A model generated the notes under the pieces. The model saw only the letters and a list, made by a program, of their open reading frames with translations. It did no database searches and was not told where the DNA came from. A DNA stretch of 42,157 bases, taken from the NCBI GenBank assembly GCA_946482515.1, contig CAMLRS010000022.1:1-42157 (forward strand), read 5' to 3'. The position numbers were made by a program, and so were the translations under genes. Positions 39,323-42,157 of this stretch are shown here, piece by piece. The stretch's first letter is position 1. Each line of letters begins with the position of its first letter. This DNA is from an uncultured Flavobacteriales bacterium (GTDB lineage: Bacteria; Bacteroidota; Bacteroidia; Flavobacteriales; Crocinitomicaceae).

Positions 39323-41044
39323 ATGAAAGAACGCAAACACCCCAAAGGATTACCGTATTTGTTCCTCTCCGAAATGTGGGAGCGCTTCGGTTATTACCTC
39401 ATGATCGGAATTTTCACGCTGTACCTGAAAGATACGGTCGATAACGGAGGTTTCGGCATGAACGAAGCCGAGTCTTCGGATCTCTATGGAACATTCATCG
39501 CTCTGGTCTTCCTGACACCTTTTCTGGGTGGCTTACTCGCCGATCGCGTGCTGGGCTACCGGCTTTCGATCACCATTGGTGGAGTGCTGATGGGAATTGG
39601 TTACTGCCTGATGTCCATTCACAGTCTTTCCATGCTCTATGTTTCGATGACCTTCGTCATTGTCGGAAATGGATTCTTTAAACCGAATATATCGGCCCTG
39701 CTCGGAAATCTCTATAATGACGACCGGTATAAATCGAAGAAGGACGAAGGTTACAACATCTTTTACATGGGGATCAACATCGGCGCATTCGTTTGTAATT
39801 TCTTCGGTGCGGCTATGTACAACCTGATTGGATGGGGCGCGGCCTTCATCACGGCCGGTATCGGTATGTTCATTGGTATTGTCATTTTCTGGATGGGTAC
39901 CAAACACATCAAACACGCCGATGTCTTGAAACCGACACAGGCAGGTGATATGTCGCTCTGGAAGATCAGCGGGATTATTCTGTTGCCGGCAGTTATTTTC
40001 GGAGCGATCGGTTATTTCCTCTATGGGATAACTTCCGATACCAATCCGGATGGCAACCTCATTGGTTCCGATTCGACCGATGCGTTCCTGTTTGCGTGTA
40101 TCCCGGTCGTGTTCTTTTATGCCAGTATCTGGTTCCGCGCTTCCGAACAGGAAAAGAAACCTATTGGCGCCATGCTGGCAATCTTTGCAGTAGTGATTTC
40201 TTTCTGGGCGGTGTTCAAGCAGAACGGCTCTACCTTAAATACCTGGGCCGATCGTTATACTGATCGTGAAGTGCCGGCAGCATTGACGGGTACGCTCCAG
40301 TCGTTGAAGCAGGTGCAGGAAATTGAGTATACAAAGGATACCGTTCCGTTATTGGATAACCAGTTCCGCGCTGTGGGAGATAAACAGGAGAAAATCGATT
40401 ACCCGGTTTACTTCAATAATATGAAAGCGGCTGATCTTCCAAAAGAGGGAGAAAAGATCTACGCCTATAATACGAACTTGTTCCAGTCGGTGAACCCGTT
40501 CTGGGTGATTGCACTCACACCACTCGTCGTGGCCTTCTTTGCATTTCTGCGAAAAAGGGGCAGAGAGCCTTCCACGCCAACGAAGATTTTTATCGGTTTG
40601 TTTATTACAGCGCTGAGCTGTCTTGTAATGGTAGCCGGAGTTCATTATACAGCCAACGGTGCGGAGAAAGCATCGCCGTGGTGGTTCATTGCTTCGTATG
40701 GTGTCCTTACTATAGGTGAGCTGTGTCTTAGTCCTATGGGATTGTCGCTGACCTCCAAGCTGAGTCCGCCGCGACTCACAGCGTTGATGATGGGAGGCTG
40801 GTTCCTGGCAACGTCGATCGGTAACAAGCTTTCCGGTGTGATGAGCTCCATGTGGGACCAGTACGATAATAAGGCGAACTTCTTCTGGGTAAACTTTGTG
40901 CTGCTCCTGGTGGCGGCGTTGGTGCTGCTGTTGTTATTGCGTCGACTGAATCGTATCTTTAAGGAATACGTTGACAAGCCGCACGCGCTGGAACCTGCCG
41001 GTCATGCTTCGCCTGAAGACGAGAATGTGGTAAACCAAAACTAA
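39323..41044 (+). CDS. POT-family proton-coupled peptide transporter 3, divergent
   Basis: A 573-residue transporter, the most divergent copy. TM1 reads E17xxE20-R21-F22-G-Y-Y-L, so the usual Gly after YY is a Leu. FFKPNISALLGNLY and GELCLSPMGLSLTSKLSP are kept. It has an extra hydrophilic stretch of about 60 residues (DRYTDREVPAALTGTLQSLK to KIYAYNTNLFQSV) between helices 7 and 8 that the other two lack. It starts 4 nt after the second copy and is followed 1 nt later by the MtfA-like gene, so three genes probably form one operon. Higher GC than its neighbours. Confidence 0.93.
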   Translation: MKERKHPKGLPYLFLSEMWERFGYYLMIGIFTLYLKDTVDNGGFGMNEAESSDLYGTFIALVFLTPFLGGLLADRVLGYRLSITIGGVLMGIGYCLMSIHSLSMLYVSMTFVIVGNGFFKPNISALLGNLYNDDRYKSKKDEGYNIFYMGINIGAFVCNFFGAAMYNLIGWGAAFITAGIGMFIGIVIFWMGTKHIKHADVLKPTQAGDMSLWKISGIILLPAVIFGAIGYFLYGITSDTNPDGNLIGSDSTDAFLFACIPVVFFYASIWFRASEQEKKPIGAMLAIFAVVISFWAVFKQNGSTLNTWADRYTDREVPAALTGTLQSLKQVQEIEYTKDTVPLLDNQFRAVGDKQEKIDYPVYFNNMKAADLPKEGEKIYAYNTNLFQSVNPFWVIALTPLVVAFFAFLRKRGREPSTPTKIFIGLFITALSCLVMVAGVHYTANGAEKASPWWFIASYGVLTIGELCLSPMGLSLTSKLSPPRLTALMMGGWFLATSIGNKLSGVMSSMWDQYDNKANFFWVNFVLLLVAALVLLLLLRRLNRIFKEYVDKPHALEPAGHASPEDENVVNQN

Positions 41045-41045
41045 G

Positions 41046-41642
41046 ATGAAGCGTTTCCTTCCGTGGCTGGTTCCTATTGTAGTGTTGTTGGCAGCAATTC
41101 CGTTCCTGTTATCGGGGCAGCAAACTGCGATCGCCAAAACGGCAGGTGTATTGGTTGTTGTATTAACTACTCTCGCCATTCGCTTCTGGATGTATCGCGC
41201 GGGTAAATTGCGCACGCGTAGTTCGAAAGTAAAACTGACATCCAACGAACGGTTCTTCCTCGATCACCAGTTTCCTTATTATAGGACCATGCCGGTCTCC
41301 GAAAAGAAGCGCCTCGAAGAACACGCCGGAATGTTCCTTGCGGAGATTTCCTTCGACCGGTTCAGCCGTCAGGATCCCGCAAAAGAGGAATGCCTGGCCT
41401 TTGCAATCGTACTTACGTTATTAACGTGGGGCCATTCGCACCAGGATTGTTCCGGAAAAGTGGTCGTATTTAAGGAAAATGACCGCCCGGAGATCCTGCA
41501 GCAGGAGAAACATTCCGTTTTATTTGTGAATACAGCCTGGTTAAATGACCTTCTTATGGTGTCAAACCCGGCCAATATACAGGAAAAGGCGGGGAGCGAA
41601 GCCGCGGCAATCCTGCAGGAATTCTACAATTCCCCGGCCTGA
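41046..41642 (+). CDS. MtfA-like membrane protein without the HExxH site
   Basis: A 198-residue protein with two N-terminal transmembrane helices (about residues 5-23 and 30-48). Then comes a cytoplasmic region resembling the first half of MtfA/M90 peptidases: a FFLDHQFPYYRTMPVSEKKRLEEHAGMFLAEISFDRF motif, followed by AFAIVLTLLTWGHSHQDCSGKVVVFKEN, which matches the segment before the MtfA active site. The HExxH and the rest of the catalytic domain are absent and the protein ends about 60 residues later, so it should be inactive as a protease. Translation is coupled to the POT gene (1-nt gap). A regulator of the transporters is possible but unproved. The assignment rests on pattern similarity only. 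Confidence 0.65.
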   Translation: MKRFLPWLVPIVVLLAAIPFLLSGQQTAIAKTAGVLVVVLTTLAIRFWMYRAGKLRTRSSKVKLTSNERFFLDHQFPYYRTMPVSEKKRLEEHAGMFLAEISFDRFSRQDPAKEECLAFAIVLTLLTWGHSHQDCSGKVVVFKENDRPEILQQEKHSVLFVNTAWLNDLLMVSNPANIQEKAGSEAAAILQEFYNSPA

Positions 41643-41741
41643 GGGAAAATAATTCAAAAAAAATAGCAGGGCTAACTGTACTAAAAACACGTAGTTAGCA
41701 GCTGGTCGAAATTTTCTCCACAAAGATTTTTTGAAAAGCCC

Positions 41742-41771
41742 TTGCAGAAGTGAAAAGAGTGTGTACCTTTG
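41742..41771 (+). promoter_or_regulatory. rrn promoter P1
   Basis: TTG (41742-41744), a 19-nt spacer and TACCTTTG (41764-41771). A T6 tract and GAAAAGCCC precede the -33 box. Confidence 0.8.
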
Positions 41772-41774
41772 CAC

Positions 41775-41794
41775 CCGCTTTGAACGATAAGCGG
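41775..41794 (+). other. Initial-transcript hairpin after P1
   Basis: CCGCTT (41775-41780) pairs with AAGCGG (41789-41794); loop TGAACGAT. It begins 3 nt after the -7 box, so it is at the very 5' end of the P1 transcript. Confidence 0.6.
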
Positions 41795-41862
41795 TACGGT
41801 TAAGGCCGATGAAATATGGGGTTTGAGGCAAAAAAGAGCTTAAATTTTTTTTGACAAAAAGC

Positions 41863-41892
41863 TTGCTACTTTAAATAAAGCAGGTATCTTTG
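41863..41892 (+). promoter_or_regulatory. rrn promoter P2
   Basis: TTG (41863-41865), a 19-nt spacer and TATCTTTG (41885-41892). A T8 tract and GACAAAAAGC precede the -33 box. Confidence 0.8.
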
Positions 41893-41893
41893 C

Positions 41894-41913
41894 CCTCCGC
41901 AAACGAGCGAAGG
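41894..41913 (+). other. Initial-transcript hairpin after P2
   Basis: CCTCCGC (41894-41900) pairs with GCGAAGG (41907-41913) with one mismatch; loop AAACGA. Same position relative to the -7 box as in the other two modules. Confidence 0.55.
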
Positions 41914-41966
41914 AAAAAGCAAAGCGAAGTCAAAAAAAGAAAAGAAAATTTTTTTTCGAAAAAGCT

Positions 41967-41996
41967 TGCCAGAATAAAAAACCTGATTACTTTTGC
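41967..41996 (+). promoter_or_regulatory. rrn promoter P3
   Basis: TTG (41967-41969), a 19-nt spacer and TACTTTTG (41989-41996). A T8 tract and CGAAAAAGC precede the -33 box. Confidence 0.8.
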
Positions 41997-42000
41997 AACC

Positions 42001-42018
42001 CCGATCGAACGAGATCGG
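42001..42018 (+). other. Initial-transcript hairpin after P3
   Basis: CCGATC (42001-42006) pairs perfectly with GATCGG (42013-42018); loop GAACGA. A weaker fourth stem with AACG in its loop (CTCAGT-AACG-ATTGAG, 42038-42053) follows. Confidence 0.6.
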
Positions 42019-42105
42019 ATAACAAAAACGGCAAACGCTCAGTAACGATTGAGAAAAATAAGCCGGATGCTTTTAAAGATTGAAACCTTTAAAGACAACG
42101 AAAAA

Positions 42106-42122
42106 GTTCTTTGACAGATTAG
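42106..42122 (+). promoter_or_regulatory. boxA-like antitermination site of the rRNA leader
   Basis: GTTCTTTGACAGATTAG resembles the rrn boxA consensus TGCTCTTTAACA and sits where a NusB/NusE-binding site is expected, shortly before the 16S gene. A short stem (TTTAAAG at about 42073 and 42089) precedes it in the boxB position. Confidence 0.55.
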
Positions 42123-42157
42123 GAAAAGATAAGGAAACAGCGTAGAGAATTTAAACG

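Larger units (their letters stand above)
41643..42157 (+). other. Promoter and leader region of an rRNA operon (16S gene outside window)
   Basis: 515 bp without a gene. A hairpin (GCTAACT at 41671-41677 with AGTTAGC at 41693-41699) may end the POT operon. Then come three tandem promoters (P1 to P3), each with a following hairpin, and finally a leader with a boxA-like sequence that runs off the right edge. The string AAAGTTCTTTGACA close to the end is typical of the Bacteroidota 16S leader. The rRNA itself is not included in the window, so this identification is by leader and promoter features only. Confidence 0.75.

Noticed and set aside
41643..42157. 16S rRNA gene start or tRNA genes within the window
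   Set aside because: Only promoters and leader are seen; no 16S 5' end or tRNA cloverleaf was recognised before the right edge.

Overview
The window comes from a member of the Bacteroidota, most likely a flavobacterial or Crocinitomicaceae-like gliding or secreting bacterium. The evidence is the Bacteroidota-type promoter (-7 box TAnnTTTG, -33 box TTG/TTTG) before many genes, proteins with type IX secretion (T9SS) sorting domains, a PorP/SprF protein, a PorX response regulator, and an rRNA leader of Bacteroidota type at the right edge. No transposase, prophage, CRISPR array or tRNA was found. The genes read as intact chromosomal genes, and no disrupted gene was seen.

Layout. 1-6 kb: an AraC-type regulator and a DUF1566-like protein (minus strand), then a plus-strand run of surface genes (DOMON/Ig-repeat T9SS cargo, secreted ankyrin protein, a protein that is little more than a type B T9SS sorting domain, and a PorP/SprF protein overlapping it by 4 nt). 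6-11 kb: TerC membrane protein, a candidate small RNA, UvrB, a small lipoprotein and an APC permease. 11.4-14.8 kb: tsaE and porX, divergent from an HD-domain phosphohydrolase. 15-25.6 kb: secreted T9SS proteins (including an M12B-like metalloprotease with three PPC repeats), a GyrI-like protein, ValS and a TIGR02117/DUF2459 protein. 25.8-29.8 kb: three tandem lipocalin-like paralogues and Tex. 30-36 kb: a LamG lipoprotein, an RlpA-like protein, a small membrane protein, a lipoprotein M1 aminopeptidase, and overlapping TatD and TcdA genes. 36-41.6 kb: three POT peptide transporters followed by an MtfA-like membrane protein. 41.6-42.16 kb: the promoter and leader region of an rRNA operon whose 16S gene lies just outside the window.

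The common theme is envelope and secretion biology: PorX (T9SS control), PorP/SprF (T9SS outer-membrane partner) and at least five T9SS substrates, together with peptide use (secreted protease, M1 aminopeptidase, three POT importers). The housekeeping genes (uvrB, valS, tsaE, tcdA, tatD-like, tex) are interleaved.

The most unusual structure is between the genes. At least fourteen intergenic intervals are filled with short degenerate 'word' arrays (units of about 6-9 nt such as CTCAGCAA, TGATAATT, GCATTCTG, AGTCTCC, CACGAATG, GAAATAGG). These often form long inverted repeats, sometimes carry a small perfect palindrome, and repeatedly begin at, or even supply, the stop codons of neighbouring genes. 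A second notable structure is the rRNA promoter region: three tandem promoters with identical 19-nt spacers, each followed at once by a hairpin whose loop contains AACGA. A third is a compact small-RNA or micropeptide unit upstream of the TerC gene.
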